Source: Calliopum simillimum
Lineage: Eukaryota; Arthropoda; Insecta; Diptera; Lauxaniidae
Direction: 5' to 3'
Assembly: GCA_951812925.1 (NCBI GenBank)
Contig: OX638368.1
Coordinates: 154,242,492-154,306,491, forward strand
Length of the DNA: 64,000 bases
Part shown: positions 33,886 to 46,262 of the stretch, one piece after another
How positions within the stretch are numbered: position 1 is the first letter of the stretch
How the letters are laid out: each line of letters opens with the position of its first letter
The notes under the pieces: generated by a model
Database searches by the model: none
Told to the model about the DNA's origin: nothing
Seen by the model: the letters and a program-made list of their open reading frames with translations, nothing else
Position numbers and translations under genes: made by a program

Positions 33886-36800
33886 TATCCTTTGTATATA
33901 AAAATTAGTTTGTACATCCTTAAAAGAGAAATAGAAATCTTATTTGTACGATGGTTTAAAAAATAATAATAAATAAACAAATAAGAATGTTTTGATTTTT
34001 GAATATGTTGAATGTTGTGTTAATATTGTAATATATTCTATAATAGAGTCCCCGAAGCGCATGGATGTCGAAACATTGGACAAAAATAAATTGAAGAAAT
34101 TTTAAGGAACAATATTTTTTATTTTCTTAACCTAAGCCAAAAATAAAAATCAAATAAAATAAAAACCGCATCAAGCCGAAATTTTGTATGAATTGAAGAT
34201 GCGTCACCTCTAATAAACATTCAAAAAAATTAAAAAAAATCTCAGTTCACTTTTTTGACACCCTCTATCAGATTTTTGAACGTAATTGTGGAAATTTAAA
34301 AAAAAAACTTATTTTGAAGTAGTCTAATATATTTATGTAGATAAGACCGTACCATTACAGGCAAAAAAATATCCAGCGTACGTACACTGAATTAAATATT
34401 TTTAATGGAATAATCGAAATATTTCCTTAGAAAAAAGCTTGATGCTTTTATGTGAGCTTTAATTTTCTTACATTAGGGTGGTACATTGAGATGGTAAGAA
34501 CTGAAATCTGAAAGGTTAGTACTTGAATGGTGAACTTGATGTCAATTATCTTTGAAGCAAAAAAATAGTTCTCCTCGAGCCAGAAACATCGATATATCGT
34601 ATAACTGTAAATGCCGAAGATATAAGGAAAAAATAAAATTTTTTTTTTAAATTGCCTTCCAAAAATGCTTCGTGTTCGATGGTGTACGGTGAACTTTTTT
34701 TTATGGTACGTACGGTCGAGTGTAAATACCTAAATTTAAATAAAATTACTTTGTTTTGTGAAATATTTATCCAGCAGTTTTTCTATTCTATTGAATGCTA
34801 ACGACCGCAGAAAAATGTTAATAAGAGAATTTTTTTTTCAGGTTAATTAAATGTTACTTATACGCCCTGTTGTGTGTGTTTTAATAGGAAACAATTTTAA
34901 AAAGCAGATATTTTTTGCAAATAACATGTTGCATTGTCCAATTCTTCGAAATTTCAAAGCTTACGTTATTTTCTTTAAAAGTTAGCGGCTTACATAGTAT
35001 ACACATGAAGAGTTCTATGTGGAATGGGCCAATTTCGAATGAAACTCATTTTTAAACCTTAATTTCTCGAAAAACAGATTTAAAAGGTTTAAATGAAAAT
35101 TTTCGACTAGCACAGTGTTATTTTTTCATATGTTTTTGATTAACCCGAAAAGTATGTATCCTTACTGTTGTACATTATCCAGGCCTTCGACTCATGCCAC
35201 TATTTGCACGCCTGCAATTTACATAAGAATTTGTGCAACATCTCTACTTTTTCGCAAGTTATTTCACTCTCTTTTGCACACTTTCTAAGATAAATCCTTT
35301 CAAATCCTGCACGTGTTATATGGGTATGAGTGCATGTGTTAGTTTGTGTGTTGCGTCGTTGTGTACGTGTTTTTAATGTGCTTAAAAGATGCTTGGCTAC
35401 AGCATTTTACGTTTCGTTTTTTTTTTTTCATTTTTTTCTGCTGCTTTTGCAACGTCCATCTTTTAAATTGGTGGTAAAACTTCTGCCATTAATTTTGGCC
35501 ACATAATTTTCTTGTTTGTACTTTGCAGCAGGAAAGGAAAAAAGCACATTTTAAAATACAGTTATATTTGTTAGCGGTAATTTATGTTTGCATAAATTTT
35601 GTGTAAATGTTTCTTTTCATCTTCTTTGGTTTTTTTTTTTCTTATTCTTTTCTGCTTTGCTTACTTCTGCTGATTTTGTATTTTTTTTTTTTTTTCGTTT
35701 TGCGTTGCATATTTTAAGATGCCTAAATTACGTCTATTTATTACCGCATCGTTTTTCTTCAAACTTTTCACATCCATCTTGTGTTGTTACGTAGACAGCA
35801 CACATATACATTCTATATATTTATGTGTGTACAAGCGAACGCATTCTTACACACACACACACACCTAAACATTGAAATTTACTCAACCATAACTGATCGA
35901 GGTCATCAATACATATAAACGAAATCGTAAAATTTATACGCTGCGTGAGTGAAGTACAGTGGTACGTAACTGATTAAAAATTGTTGCGTTTCAAAAAGAC
36001 TTAAGTAAGGCTTGAAAAATTTATAATTTCTTTACTGTCATCGAACACCTATTGCCGATTAAAAAGTTAAACTTTCCAATGAGAAGAAATGAAGTTGCTT
36101 CCAAGGAGAGCGCAAGAGAAGCAAATCTCTGGTAGCATACAAAATTTGCCAAATTCAAATTTTTTTTTTTATTGTTTTTAAAAGTTAATAAATCTGCCAA
36201 AAGTTACAGAAAAAATGTAAATTTTGTGAAATGGACCTAATATTTTTAAAAACTTCCACGAAAGCGTATTTCTCTAAATGTGGACTTCCACTCAACTTCC
36301 ACGGAAGCGTTTTGTAGCGTATTTCATGTGCTTCCGAAAATGTGCATCACCGCAATATGTTGTGTTAAAAAATATATGCAGTGAGAACAGCACTGGAAAC
36401 AGCTTCTTGCTTCTCTAGAAGCACAACCGAAGTCGCTTCAACGCGCTTCCGTTTCTTGTTGGGTTAAACGAAGACATAACATTTAATAATTTGAATTTAT
36501 TTTTGGATAATTCCCTAATGTGCCAAAAGCCCGACATGGAAATATCTATAGAATTAGTTGGTGAAAGGATTGTAAAATGTGAAAAGTCACTAAATAAGCT
36601 CAGTTTTTAACTGGATTTTAAAGTCCAACTTTTTGTTGAAACGTCCGACAGGTATGTTTCAAATGAAGATAGTTAATTGATACTTTATTAAATTGTGTGT
36701 ACTGATGCTGTATTTACTCTAACAGTCTTTTTCGTTTAGACCTTCATACAAGCTCAGGGCGGGCCACATTTTTGATGGTTTTGATCCAAACTTAGTCTTG

Positions 36801-37714
36801 GTTTTATTACCTTCCTCCACGATGAATATCTGTTTGAACTGCCTATTTACAATATGTTTATCATTGGCAATTAAAATAAATATTTTTATACTGATATTAT
36901 CTATGAAATTGTGCCACTATACCATCCATGGATAGAATCTTTTTATGTACGAGAAAATTTTACAACCTACACACTCGCGCACATTTATAATGCATTGATT
37001 TTGATTGCATTCCACCTCGCTTGCTTCGCTCAGACAAATCATTCATTACTCACACTAGCGCACATCACAAATTATGTTAATTTTTGGTTGCGTTTTTCCT
37101 CAAGCAACAGAGGGAGATTTAGTTCGTTTGTTCCTTCATTCGGTGATTCGTTTGTCATGTTCGCTTGGTTTGATGGCAACAAAATGAATCCATTGGGTAT
37201 TGATATATGTAAGCACTTCAGTGCGCGCTTGTGTTGGTGTACGCCGAAGTTGGTAGGCGAAACAATGTGGCTAATGTGTCAAATTAAAGTTTATTGAAGC
37301 CTTAAGCCATGTCGAATCATTTATGTTTTATTTAAAATTTAATAATTTCTTGCGAAACATAAAGCAATGTACAATTATACTTTATATATGAGAGTAAATC
37401 TTATAGTATGTATATGTTAATTGCTACTCAAGTTTAAATAACTAAAACGAAGATAAATATACGTATCGAACCTATGCTTTGGACTTAAACGAATGATTGT
37501 GTGCTTCCACACTTAGTATTTAAATAATTTTTAAAAACATCTTAACGAGGATATTAAAATTCCTTAAAATGAATTTTTTTCTTATTAAGACTGTAGAGTA
37601 TGGGACATATCGCAGCTTCATTTATTATGAAGAAAAAAATAAAACCACAAATTAGACCGGAATAAGTTCTAGAAATTTACCAAAGCCTTAAAGAAAATAT
37701 TCTTCGAAGTTAAT
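33886..37714. other. No gene recognised
   Basis: CCCCGAAGCGCATGGATG then TCGAAACATTGG and AATAAA near 34050-34090 resemble a retroelement 3' remnant. A short AC repeat lies near 35852-35864. The 128-codon frame at 36911-37297 (+) has no recognisable domain. Confidence 0.4.
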
Positions 37715-37719
37715 GTAGG

Positions 37720-37960
37720 TTGACTAAAAAGAAACGTAAGAAAAGTGAGCTAAGTTTCACCAATTTTTTGTTTTTTTTTTATATATCAAAATAACTTTAT
37801 TTAGTTAAATATTTTCCATTATTATTGACCACCTCTCGCCATCTTAAGGGACTGTAAAACACTCCTGGAGTTTCTGCTAAAAAAACTAGGACAACACCTT
37901 CTTGCAATCCTCTGAGAATTCAATTTTACACAAAGAGTGAAACGAATGGTTCACTTAAAA
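37720..37960 (-). pseudogene. Mariner transposase C-terminal stub with 3' end
   Basis: On the minus strand near 37880-37805 the DNA reads LRWREVVNNNGKYLTK and then a stop; W(R/Q)(K/E)VV..NG(K/Q)Y is the conserved mariner C-terminus. About 85 bp further along, TAGGTTGACTAAAAAG (plus strand, near 37717) looks like a mariner terminus at TA. Upstream sequence cannot be followed past about 37960. It is a third mariner lineage in the window by sequence. Confidence 0.55.
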
Positions 37961-38026
37961 TTTTGTACTATTTTGGCACCTACTTAATTTACGAAAAACG
38001 ATACTTGACCTATTTCATATTCCAAA

Positions 38027-38440
38027 ATATTTGCAAAGATCGATTTACATGCATTTTCTAACAAATAACAACACAAACAACAATTATGACATCAAGGCTT
38101 ACATATTAACACACAAACAAAACTGGCAAAAGTTGGAATCGCAGCCGGGCCAGGATGATGCATTGGTCTAACGACTTATGCTACCAACCGGGAGGTCTTT
38201 GGTTCAACTCCCACCCAGGCCAAAAACACAAAAAGTTTTTCAACTTGAAATTTTTCAATTATAATTTAGTGAAATAAATATAATTATAATTACAATAAAA
38301 ACAGTCTGATGAGTTTTTGTGGCGAAAGAAGTAACATATGTCACTATAGCCGTGTTTTTAATCCGTTCCTTAATTTGTCATAATTATGTGTTAGAAAATG
38401 CATTGATAGATTTAAATGTAAATCGATCTTTGCAAATATA
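38027..38440. mobile_element. MITE-like element with about 37-bp TIRs and a tRNA-like centre
   Basis: The left end begins ATATTTGCAAAGATCGATTT and continues ACATGCATTTTCTAACA. The right end gives the inverse: TGTTAGAAAATGCAT, an inserted 13-bp spacer, then TGTAAATCGATCTTTGCAAA. It is 414 bp and non-coding. The interior holds a 74-nt tRNA-like segment. Its TIRs are unrelated to those of family A or the 19.5-kb element. Confidence 0.75.
38148..38221 (+). other. tRNA-like segment (degenerate)
   Basis: It is 74 nt with the overall spacing of a tRNA. The ends GGCCAGG and CCAGGCC pair over seven positions with one A-A mismatch, like an acceptor stem. TTGGTCTAACGAC fits an A box and GGTTCAACTCC a B box. 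The T stem has two mismatches and the D stem is poor, so it looks like a tRNA-derived SINE-type module, not an active tRNA gene. Confidence 0.55.
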
Positions 38441-39264
38441 TGACTAAAAGTTCAATTAAAAATCAATTTTCAATATGTAAATGTCATTAAGTAACACACT
38501 TAAAAATTCTTAAAAATATTCCAAAATATATTTTGTATAAAGAAAAAATAACATTCCTGAATGAACTAAAAAACATTAATTTCTGTAGATAGCTTAAATT
38601 TTCTGGTTTTGAGAAAAATCAGTTTTAAGATTTTTGGAAATTTGAAATTGGCCTTTCTAGTTTTGTTTATTTCTTATACCAACGCAACGCTTAGCTCATA
38701 AACGATAATTTAAATGTTATTTAGTTGTAGCACTCAGATGACAATATATCAAGAACTATTTATTACTTCAATAAATAGATTTGAATAAAATAATTATTAA
38801 ATTGCTCAATATCAAATACATAATTGTAAAAACAAATGAAAAAATCTAAGCCAATTGTTCAAATTAACACAAACGTAAAGTCAGGATTAGTTATAAGTAT
38901 GTAAGTATTAATATGGCTTTTAAGAAATCACACATTAAACACAAGAATCTTAAGAAGCTAAATGAACAAAGTATAATGGCAGCAATGACAACAATAACAA
39001 CAACATTGACAGAAAATTCCCGCTAAAGTATTTCACGCATTATGTGCATTTTGCTGTTCATTGCAATTTTCCAAAAAGCTGCACTTCAAACTACACCCAG
39101 ACTACTTGAATACATACATACAAACCCACTTATAGTAAATAAACAAATGGCGCACAACAAAACACATAAGCACACATATATGTAATGTACATTGTACATG
39201 CATACATAAGGTATGTTCACGAAAAAAAGTAGTCGACAAAAAATGGGGATAAAAAGATTATTTT
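38441..39264. other. No gene recognised
   Basis: AT-rich, no element identified. Confidence 0.35.
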
Positions 39265-39269
39265 TTGAC

Positions 39270-39600
39270 CAAAAAAAAAGAAAATAATAAATTTTTTGAA
39301 GCTCAAGGGTATTTCTTTAAGAAAATTAAAAGGTTTGCTCATTTGCTTGAGATATATGCAAAATATCGTAACTTTGAATTAACACCTGCCATTAGGCACT
39401 GCACATCACTTTGGGTGACCTGGGATGATACCTTGATCCATTTTTGTTTTAGTTTCTTTTAATTTTTGACAACTTTCTTCGTTTTAAGCAATTTTCTCTT
39501 CATTACAGCCCCAGTATTTTCTAATCGGCTGAAGCTCAGAGCAATTCGGAGGATTTGCATTTTTCGGTACAACATTGAAAACTACTTATTCAAAATTCTG
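39270..39600 (-). pseudogene. IS630/Tc1-type transposase C-terminal relic
   Basis: On the minus strand the DNA near 39570-39500 reads VPKNANPPNCSELQPIRKYW, the third-acid region of IS630-Tc1-mariner transposases (NPPN.PEL.PIE.YW). The final acidic position reads Arg in place of Glu here. A frame change leads to KRKLLKTKKVVKN and, after a stop, KWIKVSSQVTQSDVQCLMAG. It is probably the same family as the relic at 56050-56765, which keeps the complementary N-terminal two thirds. Dead copy. Confidence 0.7.
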
Positions 39601-41502
39601 AAAACCAATGACGAAGATATGTAAGACGAATAATTCTTAGGCGATTACATCTGTTACATTTGCTCGTTTACTGTGACTACTTTTTTTCGAGTACATACCT
39701 TATGCGCTACCTTATGTATGTAGGTATTCTAAATGCAATCAAGAAGATGCTTCTACTTTCTGTCTGCCACTTGATTTCCGTTTCGCTGTTCATTTGTTTT
39801 GTTTGCCTGTTTGTCTGGTTGCTTGACTGTTGTCTTCCTCGATTTGTTTGTTTTACACTTCAGCTGCAACGTTTCCACCAACATAACAATCTAACTATAC
39901 TTCTCTCTCCCTCTCTCTATTGTTTAACGTTGTTCTTCTTTTGTCTATCTTACACTTACATGCAGACTCATGACTATCACCAGTGCGATTGCCAATTTAA
40001 ATGCAAAGAAGATGCCATCAGAAATCGTCAATTTTCCATTAATATTACAGCTCACGTACACAAGTGTGAAAATGTTCGGTTAGTTGATTATTTCTGTGGT
40101 ATCGAATGAGAAAAATCGAGCCTTCAGAATCCAACTTTCTACAAAATATTGTAGAATAGAAAAGTCCTTTGAAACATAAGACAGTCAACATTTCCAAATC
40201 ATAAATTTTTTTTGATATCTTGAACTGTTTTGTATAGTTAAAAATTCTTTAGTCTTTATCTTTTTCCAAATTTTTAAATTCTTCAGCATACCTTAATTAA
40301 TTTTATAGTTTTTCGTAAACGTACCTATGGTCATGTTAAAACTTCAACTAGAGATCTATATTTTTCATGTTTAGAGCAAAAGCCATTTTAAGTTTTTTGA
40401 AATTCGTTTTTTTTCATGGAATAAATAAACTTTCTCTATTTATTTATTACACAAAATTGGATGGGGGCTATATTTCAAAAAAAAAAAAAAAAAATCAACT
40501 AGACTGTGGTATAGAGCCGTTTTTTCTTCATGTTTCTGCATACTTCATTCAAAACATAAAAAAATCTAGATGTCTAGTTGTAGTTTTAACCCGACGATAT
40601 GTAAATTCCCGCAGTCTTCAATATTTTTCGCATCTTACATGTTATAAATCATTTTTTAACTAAGTATAACGCTTTCCATAAATTTTTTTGAACTATTCAA
40701 GATTTCCGGCCTAACTAGAATTTTATTGATTTCTTAAACATTTCTTAATAGCGTTTTTCCGACTTTCAACGATCTGGAGGCATGGTCAAATGTTTTCCGA
40801 ACAGGACCAAAATTTTTATGTTTGATACTTTCACCAAGAGGAAACTTTTTTATGGGAGCAAGGTTTTTCACATTTTTATTGCGATAGGTTTAATATATGT
40901 ATTGTATGTATTTGAATTTACATTTACATTTTCTAAATTTTCGATATTCTCATTTTTCTACCATTTGGTGTTTCATTTTCAACAATTTTTGTGTAGATAT
41001 TCAAAATATTTTTCATCGCCAGTTTCACCTTTCTTGATTAACGATCAAATCTACAGTGATCCTTTTGATAAAATCTCTGGTTATGCTGACCATTTGCCCT
41101 TGAACTAGGGCTGTAAAAACTATTGAAGCAAATACATTTACCATCAAAAACATAGCTCCCCATGATTTTGTCCTACCCACCGTCCAATGATCTCTTGTTT
41201 CACAGAGTAATGCATTTTCGGACTTATCTCTTGATATGAACGGCCTTTACATTACAAAATGAACACCTCTTTTGGGAACTTGTAATGTATAGCTCATGTT
41301 TTTGTTGTGTGGAAAAAACAAGTGTCTCAATAATTTGAAACGATGTACGGAATACATTTCTTCTATTGTTCTGCTGACTGTTAGTTTTGACTATAATAGA
41401 TGTAATTTACGGTCTAACCAATTCCAACAGTCTATCTTAGCACCCAAGCATCTCACTTATTTTCTTGGTTTTTTTTTTTCTCGAATATATGGTGCAGGTT
41501 AA
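39601..41502. other. No gene recognised
   Basis: The 149-codon frame at 39660-40109 (+) is hydrophobic and cysteine-rich, with no family signature and no splice context. The frame at 40782-41108 (+) is phenylalanine-rich chance sequence. Confidence 0.4.
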
Positions 41503-41790
41503 TGATGAGCAAAATAGGTCTTGGCCGTTTCAATTTTTCGAGACTATGACCAGAACGCTGATATAATGGCGTTTTATATAAGGTTAATAGGTGTTTCGTG
41601 CCCCTTCCAAGCATAACATCATCTTTTAATGCGAAATTTGGTATCTTAAAAACACAACTGTTTTTGGAAAAATAAGATTTTGAAATTTTGAATACTCAAC
41701 AGTCTTTGAAAATTTTTTCAAGACCATGACTGGGACCAAGACTTAATACCATAAAAACCAAGACTTAGACGGCCTTGGATTGTTCATTTA
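41503..41790 (+). repeat. Hexamer (AAGACC) TIR family, unexpanded copy
   Basis: It starts TAATGATGAGCAAAATAGG and continues GTCTTGGCC, ATTTTTCGAGACTATGACC, AAATTTGGTATCTTAAAAAC, TTTTGAAATTTTGAATACTC and TTTTTTCAAGACCATGAC, collinear with 50374-50700. Only a few AAGACC-like hexamers follow. The 3' TIR is not visible. Confidence 0.7.
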
Positions 41791-42169
41791 CAGATTTCGA
41801 CATATTTTTAATTAACCTTTGGGAAGAAAAGTAAGTAATACTAATAATATCGAATATATAATTTTAGACTGTAAAAATATCCCTAATTACGTAGAATATC
41901 CATACTTATATGTGTATGTCTTTAAATACAAAGCAATGTGTTAGTACGAATATGCAACTGTGTCATTGGCATTCAACTTTCAACTGAAGCAAGCAAATTT
42001 AGTGTTAATGAGTTCGACTTTTTACGCCATTTACAATTTGCTGCAAACTCTGCCAATTTCTTCAGAATAGGGGATGTGCAGAATTTTATTGTTTACCCTC
42101 TTTGTGTGTGTGCACTTTGTTGAAAATTATACTGATTGTTTTCCATTTTCTATTTGTATCTCATTTCAG

Positions 42170-42302
42170 TATCAACAGTTGCAGTTGAAGCCGTACTCGG
42201 ACGCACTGCATCTTTGCCATGTGACATCGAACCGGAGGCAAAGGATGATAGAGTTTATATGGTGTTATGGTTTCGTGAAAGCGCTGGAAAACCACTTTAT
42301 AG
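42170..42302 (+). CDS. Internal exon of a sidestep-family immunoglobulin protein
   Basis: The exon lies between a pyrimidine-rich acceptor (TATTTGTATCTCATTTCAG, ending 42169) and donor GTAAGC at 42303. Frame from 42172 gives 43 residues: [43 protein letters not shown], with split codons at both edges (two bases at each end). LPC holds the first Ig cysteine and VLWF the core tryptophan, so this is the A-to-C strand part of a V-set domain. The wording V.A(V/L)G..A.LPCD, MVLWFR.SAG.PLY is typical of insect Sidestep paralogues, cell-surface proteins of motor axon targets that bind Beaten-path receptors. The split AG codon could complete Ser. The next exon, with the second Ig cysteine, was not found in the window. 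Which paralogue it is cannot be said. Confidence 0.85.
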
Positions 42303-43529
42303 GTAAGCAAAAGATTTAAGAAAATTAAAGTCGGTATGTGGAAATGAGTGGAAATATTGATCAATTATTAGATAAGTAAATTTGATTGGGTGTTCAAGCA
42401 ATGATCGGTAGAGTATTTCGCTCTCTTAAGTCGCAGGTAGATAGATATATGTATAAATTTATGATATGAGGCAGGATAGCTGCATAAGTCCAGGAATATC
42501 GATTGTTTGTTTTTCTCTCTGTTGGTAATTTCATTTGATGTGATCTTAGTTTTATAATATATTATAAAAAAACGCATATTGCATATGCATACATAGATCG
42601 ATTCGCTGTTTCATCAATTGTCTTTGCCAGCACTGCGTTAAAACAAAATTATACATAACTTATTAAAAAGCTACTTATTCCCATTTTATCTATGCTATCA
42701 ACATCTTCACATGCATCTTAATAATATCAGCCAATGGCTGATAAATAATGGTAACTAAATAACAAGACCAAATGAAAGAAAAACCTCAACAAACAAAAAC
42801 TCCACCAAAGCAGCACAAAGAGACAAAAATAAATTCCAATATAATTTTCTCTTTACAACATTATCATCCTTATCATTTTTGCGTTCAGTAAATATTAAGT
42901 AAACTTAATTATTTTGCCATAATTTATATTTATTTAACATTAACCTCTACCAATAACAGCAACGTTAATACACTGTAAGATTGTGTTGGTTGTTTTGTTT
43001 CCGCCCGTAGTATTCGTCATGTGTGCCTAAGTATGTTTGTGTACCTACATACATAAGGAACTTTTTGTTTTTTGTCATTTATTTATAGCAAAAGTTATAT
43101 GGTTGAATATGTTGCACATTATAAGCAGACATCGATATCCGTTTTTGTCATTTGCCATATCCTTTGCCACACATACATTCTTATGAACTAACAAACATAG
43201 ACGCAAATGTTTGGCAATACCTATAAACAGTCTGTTTCCAAATAATTATTGTAAATGAAAACGGATTGATCTTTTATTTTCAATACAATAAAATAATTTT
43301 AACAACAGCTTAGTTGAACAGACGAAATATGTAGTTAGCGTAAACACGGGAAGTATGGCAACTCCTTAATTGAACTGCTTTAAAATCAAAACCAAAAGAA
43401 GTTGTTAAAAGGGTTGAAAACGAATTTATTCCTTAATTAATTTAAAACCAAAAATAGAACTTTAACCTAAGCAAAATTAATAGACAATATGTTTTGTATT
43501 CAATATAAAAAAAAAAAAACGCTATAAAG
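42303..43529. other. Intron following the Ig exon, nothing recognised
   Basis: It begins with the donor GTAAGC. AT-rich, no repeat or RNA gene identified. Confidence 0.45.
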
Positions 43530-43587
43530 TGACAAATCACCCGAGACTATGTGTGATTTAGTACCATGTCATGGGTGATTTGACACC
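43530..43587. repeat. Short inverted repeat, 14-nt arms
   Basis: GTGACAAATCACCC is mirrored by GGGTGATTTGACAC with about 30 nt between. It may be a miniature foldback relic. No coding content. Confidence 0.55.
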
Positions 43588-43889
43588 GTAAGTGGCATTT
43601 GTTTTTTGGTTTTGGTTTTTGTTGCCGGAATTGATGCATGTTTTCGCATAAGATGCATACGTTCTATGTGACACGTAAGGTACATTATGCATTGGATCCA
43701 ACTATCTGGCTTAGTAGTATGTGCATAGTTTTCTGAGAAGACTTTTGTCCACATCTAACTCACCATAAGATTCATCTTGGTATAAAATATTTTCTCCGCT
43801 TTTATCGGAAGAAGGATATTAACTTTAAGTTTATAAGTCATTTTTCTAGTACAAAGGTTGTGAGGAGGAGCTTTACATAGGATTTGCTA

Positions 43890-44110
43890 CTTTTTAAATG
43901 AAGGCAGTGCCACGCGCCTAAATGGAAAAACGCCCACACAGCTAAACCACTACATCGATTTTAAAAAAAAATTTGATATAAAGATAGGATGCCTACAAAG
44001 AAACTACAGCATTACCCTTATATTTTAAAAGAGGTGGTGCTACGCCTCGAAATGGAACAAACGCCCTCACAGCTAAACCGCTACATCGATTTTTATAAAA
44101 GTTGCTATGG
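43890..44110 (+). repeat. Tandem pair of about 125-bp units
   Basis: Each unit has a GGTG(C/G)..TACGC/CACGC word, AAATGGAA(A/C)AA, ACGCCC..ACAGCTAAACC, CTACATCGATTTT. The frame at 43989-44180 (+) is built from this repeat and is not a gene. GTGCCACGCGCC-type words recall the 2.2-4.5 kb family. Confidence 0.6.
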
Positions 44111-44960
44111 AGAAAGGGTTAATACTAAGAACGATAATATAACCATAATGTTTTTGAGTCGGATTTGCCACGCATCTTAAGAGAAAATGAAAAAACATTT
44201 TGTTTGCATAAGTTAACAGTTGGGTAGTCTTTTTAAAAATGGTCGAATTTCGGCCACAATGCAATCTCTAGTTATCAGAAAACGTTAGGTAAGAATGAAA
44301 ACGGAATCATTGAAGGTCCTATGTTTGTATTCTTCTGCAACTGCTACGAGAAGTATAAGATCAAAATGAATTTTCCCTATATATCACGATCTTTTGCGAT
44401 GGCTTTTATCTCTTTCCATGATATTCGTGATTCCTGAATTTATGTTTCCAATGAAAGGAATGAAGGAGGTATTGATGGTTTGCACCTGACAAAAACTCTG
44501 CGATTCTGGAGTGAATGTGCGTTATATTTGTACTTCTAAATATCTTATAACATGCAAAAAGAGAAATGGCACCCGAAACATATCAGCCTCAGTAATTGTG
44601 CGCCATTTCTTCAAGTTGTCAGGACCCAAATATTTGGCCACATATTTGGTCCAACATATTTTACTTACTGCCATAATTTCATGACTTATTATTACTACAA
44701 AGTAATTTTATTGCAAAAATCATTAATTAATTTATAAGGAATTGAATAAAAAAGAACTGAATTAAAATAATGAAGGAAAAATCAAGGAAATAGAGTATTA
44801 ACTGTTACAAGATTTTTCTCTTAGCAAAGGCAAGTGAAACATGCATCAATAATTACCCTGCAGTTAATCGGACTAGTGCATGACTAGTCTTTGAGTACTT
44901 TCAATCAGGTTTGATACTAGTTGCACAACCAACGAATTTTCATATAATGGACTGACGATT
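44111..44960. other. No gene recognised
   Basis: AT-rich, no element identified. Confidence 0.35.
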
Positions 44961-45860
44961 TTTATACCCTACACCCAGGGTATATTCACTTTGTCCTTCC
45001 GTTTGTAACGCAGAGAAGGAGGCGTGGCAGATATAGAAAGGTATATATATTCTTGATCAGCGTCACCTCCTGAGTCGATATAGCCATGTCCGTCTGTCTA
45101 GCTGGCTGGCTGGCTGGGTGGCTGGCTGGCTGGCTGGGTGGCTGGCTGGCTGTGTGTTGAAATACACTTTTTGGGAAAACTGAGCAAGATAATTCAATGA
45201 AACTTGGTACACTGCCTTCGTCACCAAAGTTAGCTCGGGGGATTGAAAATGAGCGAAATCGGTCAACGGACACGCCTACCGCCCATACAAAAAATATATT
45301 CAAAATGCAATTTTAGGAGTTTTTTTCACGACAATGCAACCAAAATACGCATTAATATTAAAAATTGTAAGCGCAAGCTCTGAGGAAAAACTAAGCGAAT
45401 TCGGACAAGAGGGCGTGGCACCTCCCATATAAGCAAATGCTTAAAAACGCTATACTGAAAGCGTTTTTTGAAATATTCGAATCAAATTTGACTCAGACAC
45501 TAAGAAAATTGGGTGAAATCGGACAAGGGGGCGTGGTACCTCCCACATAAGCAAAAGTTTCAAAATGCTATACTGAAACAGTTTCTTAAGATAATCGAAC
45601 CAAGCTTTACTCAAATACTAAATACTATAAATGCACGCTCTAAGCTAAAACTAGACGAACTCGGTCAAGAGGGCGTGGCACCTCCTATATAAGCAAAAGC
45701 TTCAAAACGCTTTACTGAAAAAGTTTTTCACTCAGACACTAAAAACTATAAATGCAAGCGGACAAGAGGGCGTAGCAACTCCCATATGAGCAAAATTTTA
45801 AAAATACTGCAGTGTAGGGTATTTAATGTTTGGCCAGGCCAAATTTTACACCCTTACTAG
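44961..45860 (+). mobile_element. DINE-1-like (Helitron-related) element, best-preserved copy
   Basis: The 5' region reads TTTATACCCTACACCCAGGG, GTAACGCAGAGAAGGAGG, TATATATATTCTTGATCAGC, CTGAGTCGATATAGCCATG and TCCGTCTGTC, the landmark order of Drosophila DINE-1/INE-1. A CTGG-rich tetranucleotide run follows (45098-45152), in the place where DINE-1 often has a microsatellite. Then come about four diverged 115-120 bp direct modules containing GGGCGTGGCACCTCCCATAT and AAACGCTATACTGAAAGCG. The end has a perfect hairpin TTTGGCCAGGCCAAA (45829-45843) and CTTACTAG at 45860 followed by T, the Helitron-type terminus. It is non-coding; mobilisation would need an autonomous Helentron. Confidence 0.85.
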
Positions 45861-46262
45861 TTCAATGTTGATGTCCTTCGAATCATCAATTGTCCCCCTC
45901 TGCATTACCCTTTCGCTAGTCGAGAGACAATTGTCTCCCTCTGCATTACCTATTCACCAGCCGAGAGACAGTTGAAAATTTTGAGAGCTTCGAGACTCGG
46001 TTTTGAGTACCTAAAAATTAAGCGAACGAGTATCTTAAAATTGAGAGATGTATTTAGAAGAAGAATGAGCAAACAATGGCGGATTCGCTAATGCGCAATT
46101 TAAATGGCGAATGAAAAATTTAAAATTTTTTCAAATGATCAATAAATTAACACAATTTCAGAAAATCCAATATATGTACTAATATTAAAACAATTTTTTT
46201 ACTTTAAAGTAGCGTATTTCCACGTAAATTTATTAGGAAAACGGACCAGCAAAAAACGTGAC
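45861..46262. other. No gene recognised
   Basis: It includes a repeated GTCGAGAGACAATTGTC / GCCGAGAGACAGTTG pair with CTCTGCATTACC near 45895-45970, about 60 bp apart. Confidence 0.4.

Noticed and set aside
36911..37297. 128-codon frame
   Set aside because: No family resemblance and no supporting signals; likely chance.
38148..38221. Functional tRNA gene
   Set aside because: Acceptor stem mismatch, poor D and T stems, and location inside a TIR element argue for a tRNA-derived module.
39660..40109. 149-codon hydrophobic frame
   Set aside because: No domain, T-rich composition, no splice or promoter context.
43989..44180. 63-codon frame
   Set aside because: Lies within the tandem 125-bp repeat.
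45098..45152. CTGG tandem run as an independent satellite or CRISPR-like array
   Set aside because: It sits where DINE-1-like elements carry a microsatellite; no repeat-spacer structure.
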